A DNA stretch of 64,000 bases from a virus, in IMG/VR virus record IMGVR_UViG_3300030380_006811, positions 55,076-119,075 of that record. One strand, written 5' to 3'. The notes under the pieces are model-generated. The model saw only the letters and a list, made by a program, of their open reading frames with translations, was not told the DNA's origin and made no database searches. Below are positions 16,087 through 23,657 of this stretch, piece by piece (position 1 is the stretch's first letter; each line of letters opens with the position of its first letter). A program made the position numbers and the translations under genes.

Positions 16087-17366
16087 GAGTAATTTATAGA
16101 ATATCAGACGCAGGTTATAAAAAAGAAAAACCTAATTATATTAATAATGAAAAATGTTTGTATAATGCTGCCCTTACATTTCAACAAGCACAATGGAGTA
16201 TTATAGCAGATAATATATCGGCGGATACTGATGATATGATTCAGAAATATTTTAAAAAACACCTTATTAAACATGTTAATGTGGGTCATGGAGCTGGTAC
16301 TTTTAATTTAGCATTAGATGAAGCATTAACTTATGATGATGATGAAATAGTATATTTTATAGAAAATGACTATTTACATAAACCTATTTCATTTAGAGTT
16401 TTAAATGAAGGATTTAAGTTAGGAGCATCATTTGTGTCATTATATGATCATCCAGATAAATACCTTGATCCCGAAAAAGGAGGAAATCCTTATTGTAAAG
16501 GTGGAGCTGAAGATACAAGAGTTTATTTAACAAATTCTTGTCATTGGAAAATAACAAATAGTACTACTATGACTTTTGCAGCTAAAGTATCTACATTAAA
16601 GCGTACAGAAAAAATACTTCGTAAACATACTAGTGAGAGACATCCTAATGATTTTAAAATGTTTTTGGAATTAAGAGCAAATAATGAATTATTAATAACT
16701 CCCTTACCTGGATACTCAACACATGGAGAAACAGCTTGGTTAACACCTTTAACAAACTGGAAAAATTATGATTACGAAAAATCCACTAAAAGTTTACAAG
16801 AAATATTTGAAACTCACTCAGCACAAGCTAGGGGAAAAATGAGATGGGGTGCAGGGCATGGAGATAAAGGTACTGTACATTCTTACATCCCTGAGTATGA
16901 AAGATTATTTAGTCCTTATAGAGACAAAAAAATTAATTTTTTAGAAATTGGTGTTGCTTTTGGTGAATCTTTAGAAATGTGGTACGAATATTTTTCAAAA
17001 GAATCTAAAATACATGGCTTAGATAACCAAACTAAAGAAATAGCAACAAAATTAGAAGATAATAGATTTGATATCACTATAGAGGATCAAACAGATCCTA
17101 ATATTGTATCTAAATTAGGTAATAAAAAATTTGATATTATTTTAGATGATGGTAGTCATGTTTTTGAACACCAAATAAAATCATTTCATTTACTAAAAGA
17201 TAGTATTAATAAAGGAGGTCTTTATGTAATTGAGGATATTGATAATATAGATGAAAAGTATAATGATTTTATGGAATTAAAAAAATATTGCTTAGATTGT
17301 GAAATTATAGATCTTAGAAAACAAAAAAATCGCTATGATGATGTTATAGCAGTATATAAATTTTAA
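16083..17366 (+). CDS. Glycosyltransferase-methyltransferase fusion
   Basis: 427 residues. The N-terminal half (about 1-240) looks like a GT-A domain: IYRISDAGYKKEKPNYI at the start, then YFIENDYLHKPIS as a DxD-like site. The C-terminal part (about 270-427) is a class I SAM methyltransferase: INFLEIGVAFGES is the SAM-binding loop (near residue 285), IHGLDNQ carries the acidic ribose contact, and IILDDGSHVFEHQ is the next core strand. Fusing the two suggests transfer of a sugar and its methylation, or cluster-wide methylation. A separate methyltransferase gene follows 4 bases later. Confidence 0.72.
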   Translation: MRVIYRISDAGYKKEKPNYINNEKCLYNAALTFQQAQWSIIADNISADTDDMIQKYFKKHLIKHVNVGHGAGTFNLALDEALTYDDDEIVYFIENDYLHKPISFRVLNEGFKLGASFVSLYDHPDKYLDPEKGGNPYCKGGAEDTRVYLTNSCHWKITNSTTMTFAAKVSTLKRTEKILRKHTSERHPNDFKMFLELRANNELLITPLPGYSTHGETAWLTPLTNWKNYDYEKSTKSLQEIFETHSAQARGKMRWGAGHGDKGTVHSYIPEYERLFSPYRDKKINFLEIGVAFGESLEMWYEYFSKESKIHGLDNQTKEIATKLEDNRFDITIEDQTDPNIVSKLGNKKFDIILDDGSHVFEHQIKSFHLLKDSINKGGLYVIEDIDNIDEKYNDFMELKKYCLDCEIIDLRKQKNRYDDVIAVYKF

Positions 17367-17369
17367 ATT

Positions 17370-17924
17370 ATGACAAAAGAACAACACTTACAACACTTAG
17401 AAAAAATGTCTCGAGCAGTTACTGGGGAAGTAGATTATGATAACCATTGGCAAGTATTAAAATCAATGTGTGATATTGCAAAACCAAAAAATATCCTAGA
17501 GTTAGGATTTAATAGAGGATCTAGCTGCTTAATGTTTTTATACGCTAGTGAAGCCCAAATACATAGTATAGATATACTACCAGAAATAGCAGTTCAAAGT
17601 TCATTAGAAGAAATAAATAAACATTTTGGTGATAGATTTAAATATACTACACTTGATCATAAGGATATAGGAGGACAAATAGATAATTTTAAAGATAAAT
17701 ATGACTTTGTTTTTATAGATGGAAATCATACCTATGAAGGGATGCTTAGAGATGCTAAAAACGCTATTAGTATGAATGCTAAATACTTAGGTTTTGATGA
17801 TTATTACCACCCAGCTCATAGTAAGGATTGTCATAAAATAGTGGAAGAATTAGGATTAGAAATGGTAATAGAATACAAAAATTATACGGGTCAAGCATTA
17901 ACTATAAATCCAAACCATCAATGA
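17370..17924 (+). CDS. Class I SAM-dependent methyltransferase
   Basis: 184 residues, a compact single domain. ILELGFNRGSSCLMFLY (residue 43 on) is motif I, IHSIDI motif II, YDFVFIDGNHTYEGMLRD motif IV and a downstream metal-site-like DDYYHP. The Methyltransf_24 type fits best by eye; relatives methylate sugars or small molecules. It is flanked by glycosyltransferases and overlaps the next gene by 4 bases, so a sugar substrate is likely. Confidence 0.78.
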   Translation: MTKEQHLQHLEKMSRAVTGEVDYDNHWQVLKSMCDIAKPKNILELGFNRGSSCLMFLYASEAQIHSIDILPEIAVQSSLEEINKHFGDRFKYTTLDHKDIGGQIDNFKDKYDFVFIDGNHTYEGMLRDAKNAISMNAKYLGFDDYYHPAHSKDCHKIVEELGLEMVIEYKNYTGQALTINPNHQ

Positions 17925-18715
17925 TATCAGTAATAATACCAACGTATAGAAACCCAGAATATTTAGATATTTGTTTAAAATCAGCTATTCAATATCAAAG
18001 ATATAGTAATGAAATTATTGTAGCAGTAGATGGTTATATAGAAGAGAGTCAGTCTGTATTAGATAAGTATAAAGATAATATCAAAATATTAGATTTAGGT
18101 GAAAATCAAGGAATGCAACAAGCTCTTAATTTAGCTGTGATGAATGCTAGTAATGAAATCATTTTTGTTGTTAATGATGATAATGTATTTTGTGTTGATT
18201 ATGATTTAGCCATTGAGAAAAACATAAAAGAAAAATCAGTACTTACCTTAAATCAAATTGAACCAGAAGGTCCTGGCATTTTTAAATTTCCAGTTAAAGA
18301 TTTTGGACGTACCCCAGAAGCATTTGATTATGATGCGTTTATAGAGTATGAACAATCAATTAGAAAAGATGAGCTAACTATTGATGGTGGTATTTTTCCA
18401 TTTGCTATGTACAAGAAATATTATATGGCTGCTGGTGGATTTGATGTAATGTATAGATCTCCTTTTATTTGTGATTGGGATTTTTTCTTAAAGTTAGATT
18501 TAATGGGTCTTAGTTTTAATAGAACACATGAAGCACACTTATATCATTTTGGGAGCACAGCAACTAAAAATGGTAAAGAAGGAATAAGATTTAAAGAATC
18601 AGAACGACCAGCAGCTGAATTATTTAATTATAAATGGGGTCACCCACCATCATTATTTAAAAATAATTCACATAGTCCAAAAGGAAAAACCATAAAAGGT
18701 ATAAAGTATTGTTAA
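17921..18715 (+). CDS. Glycosyltransferase family 2
   Basis: 264 residues. MISVIIPTYRNPEYLDICLKS is a classic GT2 start, FVVNDDNVF the metal/donor site (about residues 84-92) and AAGGFDVMYRSPFICDWDFF the acceptor-side segment. Inverting GT-A fold, cytoplasmic. It is the last gene of the island: a phage-type promoter follows within 10 bases and begins a new unit. Confidence 0.85.
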   Translation: MISVIIPTYRNPEYLDICLKSAIQYQRYSNEIIVAVDGYIEESQSVLDKYKDNIKILDLGENQGMQQALNLAVMNASNEIIFVVNDDNVFCVDYDLAIEKNIKEKSVLTLNQIEPEGPGIFKFPVKDFGRTPEAFDYDAFIEYEQSIRKDELTIDGGIFPFAMYKKYYMAAGGFDVMYRSPFICDWDFFLKLDLMGLSFNRTHEAHLYHFGSTATKNGKEGIRFKESERPAAELFNYKWGHPPSLFKNNSHSPKGKTIKGIKYC

Positions 18716-18722
18716 AATATAT

Positions 18723-18754
18723 TTGGTTTCCCAATAAATAGTTCGTATATTTAC
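18723..18754 (+). promoter_or_regulatory. Phage bipartite promoter
   Basis: TTG at 18723-18725, exactly 20 bases, TATATTTAC at 18746-18754 preceded by TTCG. It lies in the only gap between the glycan island and the next operon, 27 bases before the start codon at 18781. Confidence 0.7.
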
Positions 18755-18780
18755 CCAAATTTTTAAAAGGTTATATATTT

Positions 18781-19131
18781 ATGCAACAGACTATTGAAAT
18801 CCCCCAAAAAATGAAAATGATTCCTTGCTCACAATGTGATGCACCAATGCCAGAGCTAAGATTAACTAAATATGGTTATGATTTTTGCGTTGAATGTTCG
18901 ACGGTAGGAGCTAAACGAGGTGTTCCTATTATGAGAGGATCTGGCGATCATACATGGACAGAAACAGTTATAATGGAAGAAGAACAATATGAAGAATATG
19001 TAGTGGCATCCGCTATTGAACGTGGTGATAAAAATGCTGCAAAAGCAGAAATGTTAAATATGGATAAAGAAGAACGTAATCTGCAAGGGCCATTCCAAAT
19101 TATTAATAATACAGATAAAGATAGAAGCTAA
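18781..19131 (+). CDS. Zinc-finger protein
   Basis: 116 residues. CSQCDAPMPE (near residue 17) and a second pair FCVECSTVG (near 38) give a four-cysteine finger like that of DksA/TraR-type proteins, but the long coiled-coil of DksA is lacking. The remainder is acidic and helical (EEEQYEEYV). It could modulate host RNA polymerase or bind nucleic acid; that is inference. First gene after a phage-type promoter; its stop overlaps the next start by one base. Confidence 0.6.
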   Translation: MQQTIEIPQKMKMIPCSQCDAPMPELRLTKYGYDFCVECSTVGAKRGVPIMRGSGDHTWTETVIMEEEQYEEYVVASAIERGDKNAAKAEMLNMDKEERNLQGPFQIINNTDKDRS

Positions 19132-19745
19132 TGCCTAAGGCAAAACCCCTATCCAAAGAACAAATTTTAGCAGCACAAGCCAAAACAAAATCTAATATGG
19201 CGGCAGCTAGGTATCTTCATGTTTCATACCAACATTATAAGAAGTGGGCTAAATTATATAAATTATTTGCTGGACATAAAAACCAATCAGGTAAAGGTAT
19301 TCCTAAATTTTTAAAAGGACCGAAAAAAATGCCTCATATGATTGAAATAATTGAGGGTAGAATAGCCGCATCATCTTTTGATCCTAATAAACTTAAGTAT
19401 GCTTTAATAGAACAGGGATATTTATCAGAAGAATGTGCTATATGTTCCTTTAAAGAGAGGCGGGTATTAGATTATAAAATGCCTCTATTACTCCATTTTA
19501 AAGATAATAATAGTAACAATTATAGTTTAGATAATGTTCAGTTACTATGTTATAATCACTATTTTTTGACTGTAGGTGATATTTTTAATTCCAAAGATAT
19601 TAAACAAATAGAATCAAAACAAGAGCATTTTGGAACCTCAGAAAAAGTAGAATGGGAAGTTGATGATTATCATTTACAACGTTTAAAAGAATTAGGTTTG
19701 GATGATGATGAGGATGATGTTAACCAATATATTTCAAGAATATGA
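19131..19745 (+). CDS. HTH and HNH-like protein
   Basis: 204 residues. The N-terminal LSKEQILAAQAKTKSNMAAA followed by RYLHVSYQHYKKW looks like a helix-turn-helix of the transposase/resolvase type. Around residues 100-145, ECAICSFKE, LLLHFKDNN, SLDNVQLLCYNHYF follow the C-x2-C ... LxHxDGN ... NLxLLCxNHH layout of HNH nucleases, although the usual DH is replaced by LHFKD. It may be a degenerate HNH nuclease that keeps DNA binding. The C-terminus is very acidic. Confidence 0.55.
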   Translation: MPKAKPLSKEQILAAQAKTKSNMAAARYLHVSYQHYKKWAKLYKLFAGHKNQSGKGIPKFLKGPKKMPHMIEIIEGRIAASSFDPNKLKYALIEQGYLSEECAICSFKERRVLDYKMPLLLHFKDNNSNNYSLDNVQLLCYNHYFLTVGDIFNSKDIKQIESKQEHFGTSEKVEWEVDDYHLQRLKELGLDDDEDDVNQYISRI

Positions 19746-19921
19746 AAAAAGCCAGAAGAGCAAGATCGCTAAATAAAAAGCATCATAAAATAACTCAAGA
19801 TTATGATAAACAAAAAAGTAAGCATTTAGAAAAATTAACTGATAAAATGCTTAAAAATGATGAAAAAGCCCAACAGTTAAAATCTAAAACAATAAAGGGT
19901 GATTTTTTAAAAAACTTTTAA
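19742..19921 (+). CDS. Small basic protein (59 residues)
   Basis: Starts MKKARRARSLNKKHHK and ends KGDFLKNF; strongly basic, predicted helical. The ATG overlaps the previous stop (ATGA) and the stop is two bases before the next ATG, so it fills the space between two genes exactly. Function unknown; a nucleic-acid-binding role is possible from its charge. Confidence 0.55.
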   Translation: MKKARRARSLNKKHHKITQDYDKQKSKHLEKLTDKMLKNDEKAQQLKSKTIKGDFLKNF

Positions 19922-19923
19922 TT

Positions 19924-20442
19924 ATGAGAACTTTTATATTATTATTTGTATTATTAATCCCTTCTCCTAAACCAATACCCGTTATAGAGGAAAAAATTAT
20001 AGTTGAGGAAAAAGTGGAGGAAATTAGGGGAATGAATGAATTTTTGTACGCTATGGGGCATCAAGAATCAGGTAATAGATACTTTGTTGTTAATAGATTT
20101 GGATACATGGGTAAATATCAATTTGGTAAATCAACATTAAGAACATTAAAAATTAAAGTAACTAAAGAGGCATTCTTAAATAGTCCTGATTTGCAGGAAT
20201 ATGCTATGCAACAAAATTTATTATATAATAAAAAGAAATTACAAAAATATATAGATAGATTTGATGGGTGCCTTATTGATGGTATATTAGTAACGGAATC
20301 AGGTATATTAGCAGCAGCTCATTTAGGTGGACCTGGTAGTGTTAAAAAATGGTTCAGATCAGGAAAAATAGCTAAAGATGGCAATGGAGTAAAAATAACT
20401 AATTATATGAGGCGATTTTCTGGTTATGATTTATATTTATAA
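19924..20442 (+). CDS. Exported lysozyme/transglycosylase-like muralytic enzyme
   Basis: 172 residues. An N-terminal hydrophobic segment (TFILLFVLLIPSP, residues 3-15) is a signal peptide or anchor, then an acidic linker. The catalytic-type segment MGHQESGNRYFVVN (Glu48) with GYMGKYQFGKSTL matches the E-S-G ... G-x-x-Q-F pattern of SLT-type transglycosylases, and ILAAAHLGGPGSVKKW fits the later conserved AH-x-GG part. It is expected to cleave peptidoglycan after export. It could be the endolysin for release; no clear holin lies beside it. Confidence 0.72.
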   Translation: MRTFILLFVLLIPSPKPIPVIEEKIIVEEKVEEIRGMNEFLYAMGHQESGNRYFVVNRFGYMGKYQFGKSTLRTLKIKVTKEAFLNSPDLQEYAMQQNLLYNKKKLQKYIDRFDGCLIDGILVTESGILAAAHLGGPGSVKKWFRSGKIAKDGNGVKITNYMRRFSGYDLYL

Positions 20443-20453
20443 TCAAAAAGATT

Positions 20454-20588
20454 ATGGCAAGAATAGTTTTAAATGATTACACTCCCTCAAAAAGAAAAAA
20501 AAGACCTGGTGTACATGCAAAAAGTAAATCTAGTAAATTAAAAAATAGTAAAAATTATGTCAAAGCTTATAGAGGCCAAGGGAAATAG
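20454..20588 (+). CDS. Small conserved-type basic protein (44 residues)
   Basis: MARIVLNDYTPSKRKKRPG opens a Lys/Arg/Ser-rich peptide ending YRGQGK. I recall near-identical small proteins in marine T4-like phages, which supports it as a real gene despite its length. It overlaps the following gene by 32 bases in another frame. Function unknown. Confidence 0.6.
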   Translation: MARIVLNDYTPSKRKKRPGVHAKSKSSKLKNSKNYVKAYRGQGK

Positions 20589-20742
20589 AATGGAATTAAG
20601 TACAATAGCATTATTTAATCATATGACAGATGAAGATTTTTTAGCAATACATAATGCTGGTCAATTAGAAAATCTATGCCAAGCCCTTAGTTTGGATTTA
20701 CAACCTAAAGACTATGAAAAAAATTACACTTACACAGCATGA
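20557..20742 (+). CDS. Unrecognised 61-residue protein
   Basis: Starts MSKLIEAKGNRMELSTIALF and is mostly helical and acidic (MTDEDFLAIHNAGQ). It overlaps both neighbours (32 and 29 bases) in a dense cluster of short genes. No family recognised. Confidence 0.45.
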   Translation: MSKLIEAKGNRMELSTIALFNHMTDEDFLAIHNAGQLENLCQALSLDLQPKDYEKNYTYTA

Positions 20743-20908
20743 ATGGTATGATGCCATGAAACTTCCTACACCTCATAGGAATAAGAAAAAATACTATAGA
20801 AAAGAAAAACATAAGAAACGTGGGAGCCAATTTGGTTCCCACAATTATTTTTCGTATATTTACAGAGTAAAATTAAGGTTATGGCTCTTTGGGAATTCAA
20901 AAATTTAA
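20714..20908 (+). CDS. Small basic protein reading through the next promoter (64 residues)
   Basis: MKKITLTQHEWYDAMKLPTP at the N-terminus resembles small proteins of marine T4-like phages. The frame then runs through a terminator-like hairpin and a promoter into the next gene, so the last 25 or so residues are made from regulatory DNA. Either a real gene has lost an earlier stop or only the first half is functional. Confidence 0.45.
   Translation: MKKITLTQHEWYDAMKLPTPHRNKKKYYRKEKHKKRGSQFGSHNYFSYIYRVKLRLWLFGNSKI
20820..20842 (+). terminator. Terminator-like hairpin overlapping a promoter
   Basis: GTGGGAGCC (20820-20828) pairs with GGTTCCCAC (20834-20842), with one G-T pair, around an AATTT loop, followed by AATTATTTTT. 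The -33 TTG of the next promoter (20832-20834) lies in the loop and first base of the 3' arm. Confidence 0.6.
20832..20863 (+). promoter_or_regulatory. Phage bipartite promoter
   Basis: TTG at 20832-20834, exactly 20 bases, TATATTTAC at 20855-20863 preceded by TTCG; start codon at 20881, just after an AAGGTT. It drives the SWIM protein and probably the DNA ligase operon. Confidence 0.7.
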
Positions 20909-21318
20909 ATAAGCACGGAAATTATAGAACTAGGGTAGTACACACTAATGGTGCTTTAAGTATACCTGGAAGTGGTTTTGGTCCTTCTGTATTTGCTAGA
21001 AGATTTAAATATAAATACGAACACCCAGTTATGCCTCCTACAATATTTAAAAATAATGGTAAAACATATTTAATGCCATTATGGAAAGAAGTTATTGAAG
21101 GTACTACTGTTGAAGATATAGAATGGATTAAACCCAAACCTAAAAGATTAGATCCAATAATTGAAATGAATGTTAGCGGTAGCAACCCAGATATTAAATA
21201 TAAAACATCATATTATCCTGGCTCAAATAATTACTATTGTAATTGTCCTGGTAAGTGGATGGCTAAGGATGGTAAATGTAAGCATATAAAAGCATTAGAA
21301 GCAAAAATAAATAAATAA
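20881..21318 (+). CDS. SWIM zinc-finger-like protein
   Basis: 145 residues. Near the C-terminus YYCNCPGKWMAKDGKCKH gives the C-x-C-x(n)-C-x-H arrangement of a SWIM domain, a zinc-binding unit for DNA or protein contacts. The rest shows LSIPGSGFGPSVFARRF and an IEWIKPKPKRLDP segment of unknown fold. First gene of a unit starting at a strong phage-type promoter and followed by DNA ligase, which suggests a role in DNA metabolism. Confidence 0.65.
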   Translation: MALWEFKNLNKHGNYRTRVVHTNGALSIPGSGFGPSVFARRFKYKYEHPVMPPTIFKNNGKTYLMPLWKEVIEGTTVEDIEWIKPKPKRLDPIIEMNVSGSNPDIKYKTSYYPGSNNYYCNCPGKWMAKDGKCKHIKALEAKINK

Positions 21319-21323
21319 AGGTT

Positions 21324-22589
21324 ATGAAAGAACTACACACATTTATAGAAGAAATGAGAGCTACAAGTAGTAGCACTGATAAAGTACAAATAATTAAGGA
21401 AGCAAGTCCATTTGTACATAAAGCATTAGAGTATACTTATAATCCGTTTAAGCAATTCTATGTTACAAGTAAAACCTGTAAGAAAAACCCACATTTATTT
21501 GGGGGTGATGCCATTGATTGTTTTGAGATATTAGATAAATTAATGAATAGGGAAGTTACTGGGCATGATGCTATTAAATTAGTTAACACTTATGCTAACC
21601 TAAAAGGTTATAAAGATTTAATTTATAAAATTATAGATAAAAATTTAGATATTAGAGCTGGGGATAAAGTTATTAATAAAGCAATTCCCAATTTAATACC
21701 AACATTTTCAGTTGCATTAGCTAAAGAATATGATGGTAAATGTGATTGGCAAAATGATACTTGGTGGGCATCAAGAAAATTAGATGGTGTTAGATGTTTG
21801 GCAGTAGTTAATTATGAAGGTGAATGTACACTTTATTCTAGAATGGGTAAAGAATTAACTACACTAAATAAGGTTAAAGAAGCGATTGAAGCAACAGGTA
21901 TTATTAATACTGTATTTGATGGTGAAATTTGTTTAATTGATGAAAATGGAAATGAAGATTTTCAAGGTGTAATGAAACAATTAAGACGTAAAGATCACCA
22001 AATTGAAAATCCTGCTTATATGATATTTGATATGATTCATAAACCTAATTTTGATAACCAAAAAGGAGGTCCTATATTAAGTGAAAGATTAGCAGCATTA
22101 AGAGGATTTTTAACAGGTAGATATATTACAACTAATATTTTACGTTATACAGATCAATTCCAAATAACAGATGGTAGACACTTTGATAAATGGGGTCAAA
22201 TAGCAACTGATAATAATTGGGAAGGATTTATGATACGTAAAGATGTTAGTTATGAAGGTAAACGTACTAAAAATTTGCTTAAAGTAAAGAAATTTTATGA
22301 TGCTGAATATGAAGTAATTGATTTTGATATTGATGATCACGAAGTAGTTAGAGATGGTAAATCTGAAACACTTAAAATGTTATCTCAAGTATGGATTGAA
22401 CATAAGGGGCATAAAGTAAAAGTTGGTAGTGGTTGGACCCAAGATCAACGTTTACAGTATATGGATGGTTCAATTGTAGGTAAAGTAATTACTGTTCAAT
22501 ATTTTGAAGAAACTAAAAATGATAAAGGTGGAATTAGTTTAAGATTCCCAACTGTAAAAATAGTACATGGAGATAAGAGAGAAGTGTAG
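21324..22589 (+). CDS. 30: ATP-dependent DNA ligase (gp30-like)
   Basis: 421 residues; T4 gp30 is 487. The nucleotidyltransferase motif I is KLDG with active Lys152 (in ASRKLDGVRC), followed by LYSRMGKE (motif III-like), FDGEICLIDENG, EGFMIRKD (motif IV) and LLKVKKFYDAEYEV (motif V). An OB-fold domain makes up the end. It seals nicks with ATP through a lysyl-AMP intermediate, needed for joining lagging-strand fragments. The N-terminal DNA-binding region (about 1-125) is helical, as in T4-type ligases. It overlaps the HNH gene by 23 bases. Confidence 0.9.
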   Translation: MKELHTFIEEMRATSSSTDKVQIIKEASPFVHKALEYTYNPFKQFYVTSKTCKKNPHLFGGDAIDCFEILDKLMNREVTGHDAIKLVNTYANLKGYKDLIYKIIDKNLDIRAGDKVINKAIPNLIPTFSVALAKEYDGKCDWQNDTWWASRKLDGVRCLAVVNYEGECTLYSRMGKELTTLNKVKEAIEATGIINTVFDGEICLIDENGNEDFQGVMKQLRRKDHQIENPAYMIFDMIHKPNFDNQKGGPILSERLAALRGFLTGRYITTNILRYTDQFQITDGRHFDKWGQIATDNNWEGFMIRKDVSYEGKRTKNLLKVKKFYDAEYEVIDFDIDDHEVVRDGKSETLKMLSQVWIEHKGHKVKVGSGWTQDQRLQYMDGSIVGKVITVQYFEETKNDKGGISLRFPTVKIVHGDKREV

Positions 22590-22950
22590 AGTAACTTGGT
22601 GTAATAATCCTAGAAAAATACGTTCTACAGTTTGTGAGTTACATTCACAGTATAAACACATTTGTGGTGCTGCTATTAGATTAGATAGACCTCATTTAAT
22701 GTATAAAGTAGAAAAATGGCTAAAAGGAGAACATCAATGTGAAAGTTGTGGTTTTGATCCTGTAGAAGCTTATCCTACATTACATACTAAAGCACAATCA
22801 TCAATGTTAGATGTTGATCATATTGATTCAAATATTAAACGCACATTAGAAGGTGAACAACCAAGTAATTATCAATTAAATTGTAAACACTGTCATATAG
22901 TTAAATCCCATTTAGAAGGAGATTATGTGGCTAAAAAATATAGAAAATAA
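22567..22950 (+). CDS. HNH endonuclease-like protein
   Basis: 127 residues. Cysteine pairs at CRVTWCNNP and CESCGFDP frame a zinc site, and MLDVDHIDSN followed by YQLNCKHCHIVKSHLEGDY gives the DH ... N ... C-x2-CH layout of HNH nucleases. There is no intron or intein context, so it could be a free-standing homing enzyme or a structural relative used in DNA packaging or repair. It overlaps ligase by 23 bases. Confidence 0.7.
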   Translation: MEIREKCRVTWCNNPRKIRSTVCELHSQYKHICGAAIRLDRPHLMYKVEKWLKGEHQCESCGFDPVEAYPTLHTKAQSSMLDVDHIDSNIKRTLEGEQPSNYQLNCKHCHIVKSHLEGDYVAKKYRK

Positions 22951-23333
22951 TGGCAGAAAATAGAGGTAGACCAAGTGAAAATGTAGTTAAACTTACAAAA
23001 TGGAATCTAGATACAGATGATTCTATATGGAAATATGATATGGATAAATCAACTAATGGTCCTTACTTAGTAGAACAAAAATTCCAAGCTGGTAATAAAC
23101 AAGGAAAATTTAAAGTTGATCAAAAACCTTATGGGAAACATCCGGTTGTAATGGTATTTAAAACATCAAACCGTTCAAATGCTAAAACTAAAATTAAAGT
23201 ATTTAATAAAAATATTGATTATATCATTAGCGCTAAAAAGCTACCTGGTGTACCTGAAAAGGCGGAAATAATTGATTTAGCTGTTGGTAAATCATTTATC
23301 AGTAAATATAAACAAAAATATAATTTAACTTAA
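22950..23333 (+). CDS. Unrecognised 127-residue basic protein
   Basis: The N-terminal GRPSENVVKLTKW is followed by a beta-rich middle (GKFKVDQKPYGKHPVVMVF) and a Lys-rich IKVFNKNIDYIISAKKLPG. It starts on the last base of the HNH gene stop. No family recognised; the GRP motif and charge hint at nucleic-acid contact, which is inference. A late-type promoter follows. Confidence 0.5.
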   Translation: MAENRGRPSENVVKLTKWNLDTDDSIWKYDMDKSTNGPYLVEQKFQAGNKQGKFKVDQKPYGKHPVVMVFKTSNRSNAKTKIKVFNKNIDYIISAKKLPGVPEKAEIIDLAVGKSFISKYKQKYNLT

Positions 23334-23339
23334 CTTTTA

Positions 23340-23357
23340 TATATTTATAACAAAATA
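23340..23357 (+). promoter_or_regulatory. Late-type promoter (TATTTATAA box)
   Basis: TATATTTATAACAAAATA, with the TATTTATAA core at 23342-23350, 26 bases before the start codon at 23376. The same box lies upstream of most virion gene groups in this window; compare T4 late promoters, which have only a -10 TATAAATA. Confidence 0.6.
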
Positions 23358-23375
23358 TTAATTAATAAATTTATT

Positions 23376-23654
23376 ATGTTAAAAATTATAGGTCTTATAG
23401 TAGTAGTTTTAGTAATAGGAGCAGCCGTTTATTATTTCGGTTTCTATAAAAGAGGCAAAATTAATGATAGAGATGGAGATTTAATACCTGATGAGGTTGA
23501 AGATGCAGTTGAAGAAGCTAAAAAGAGAGTACAATCAGTAAAAGTAGAAGCTAAACAGGTTGGAAAAGCAGTAAAAGCAGCATCTAAAGAAATCAAAGAT
23601 GTAGTTAAAGCAGCTAAAGGAAAAAAAAGAAGAGGTAGAAAACCTAAAAAATAA
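23376..23654 (+). CDS. Membrane-anchored protein with a calcium-binding-type loop
   Basis: 92 residues. One N-terminal transmembrane helix (about residues 3-22), then DRDGDLIPDE (31-40), which has the Asp spacing of thrombospondin type 3/EF-hand-like calcium loops. A helical stretch and a very basic tail (GKKRRGRKPKK) follow. The orientation would put the loop on one side and the basic tail on the same side. It stands behind a late-type promoter with an acidic protein after it, so a virion-assembly or lysis role is possible. Confidence 0.6.
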   Translation: MLKIIGLIVVVLVIGAAVYYFGFYKRGKINDRDGDLIPDEVEDAVEEAKKRVQSVKVEAKQVGKAVKAASKEIKDVVKAAKGKKRRGRKPKK

Positions 23655-23657
23655 AAT

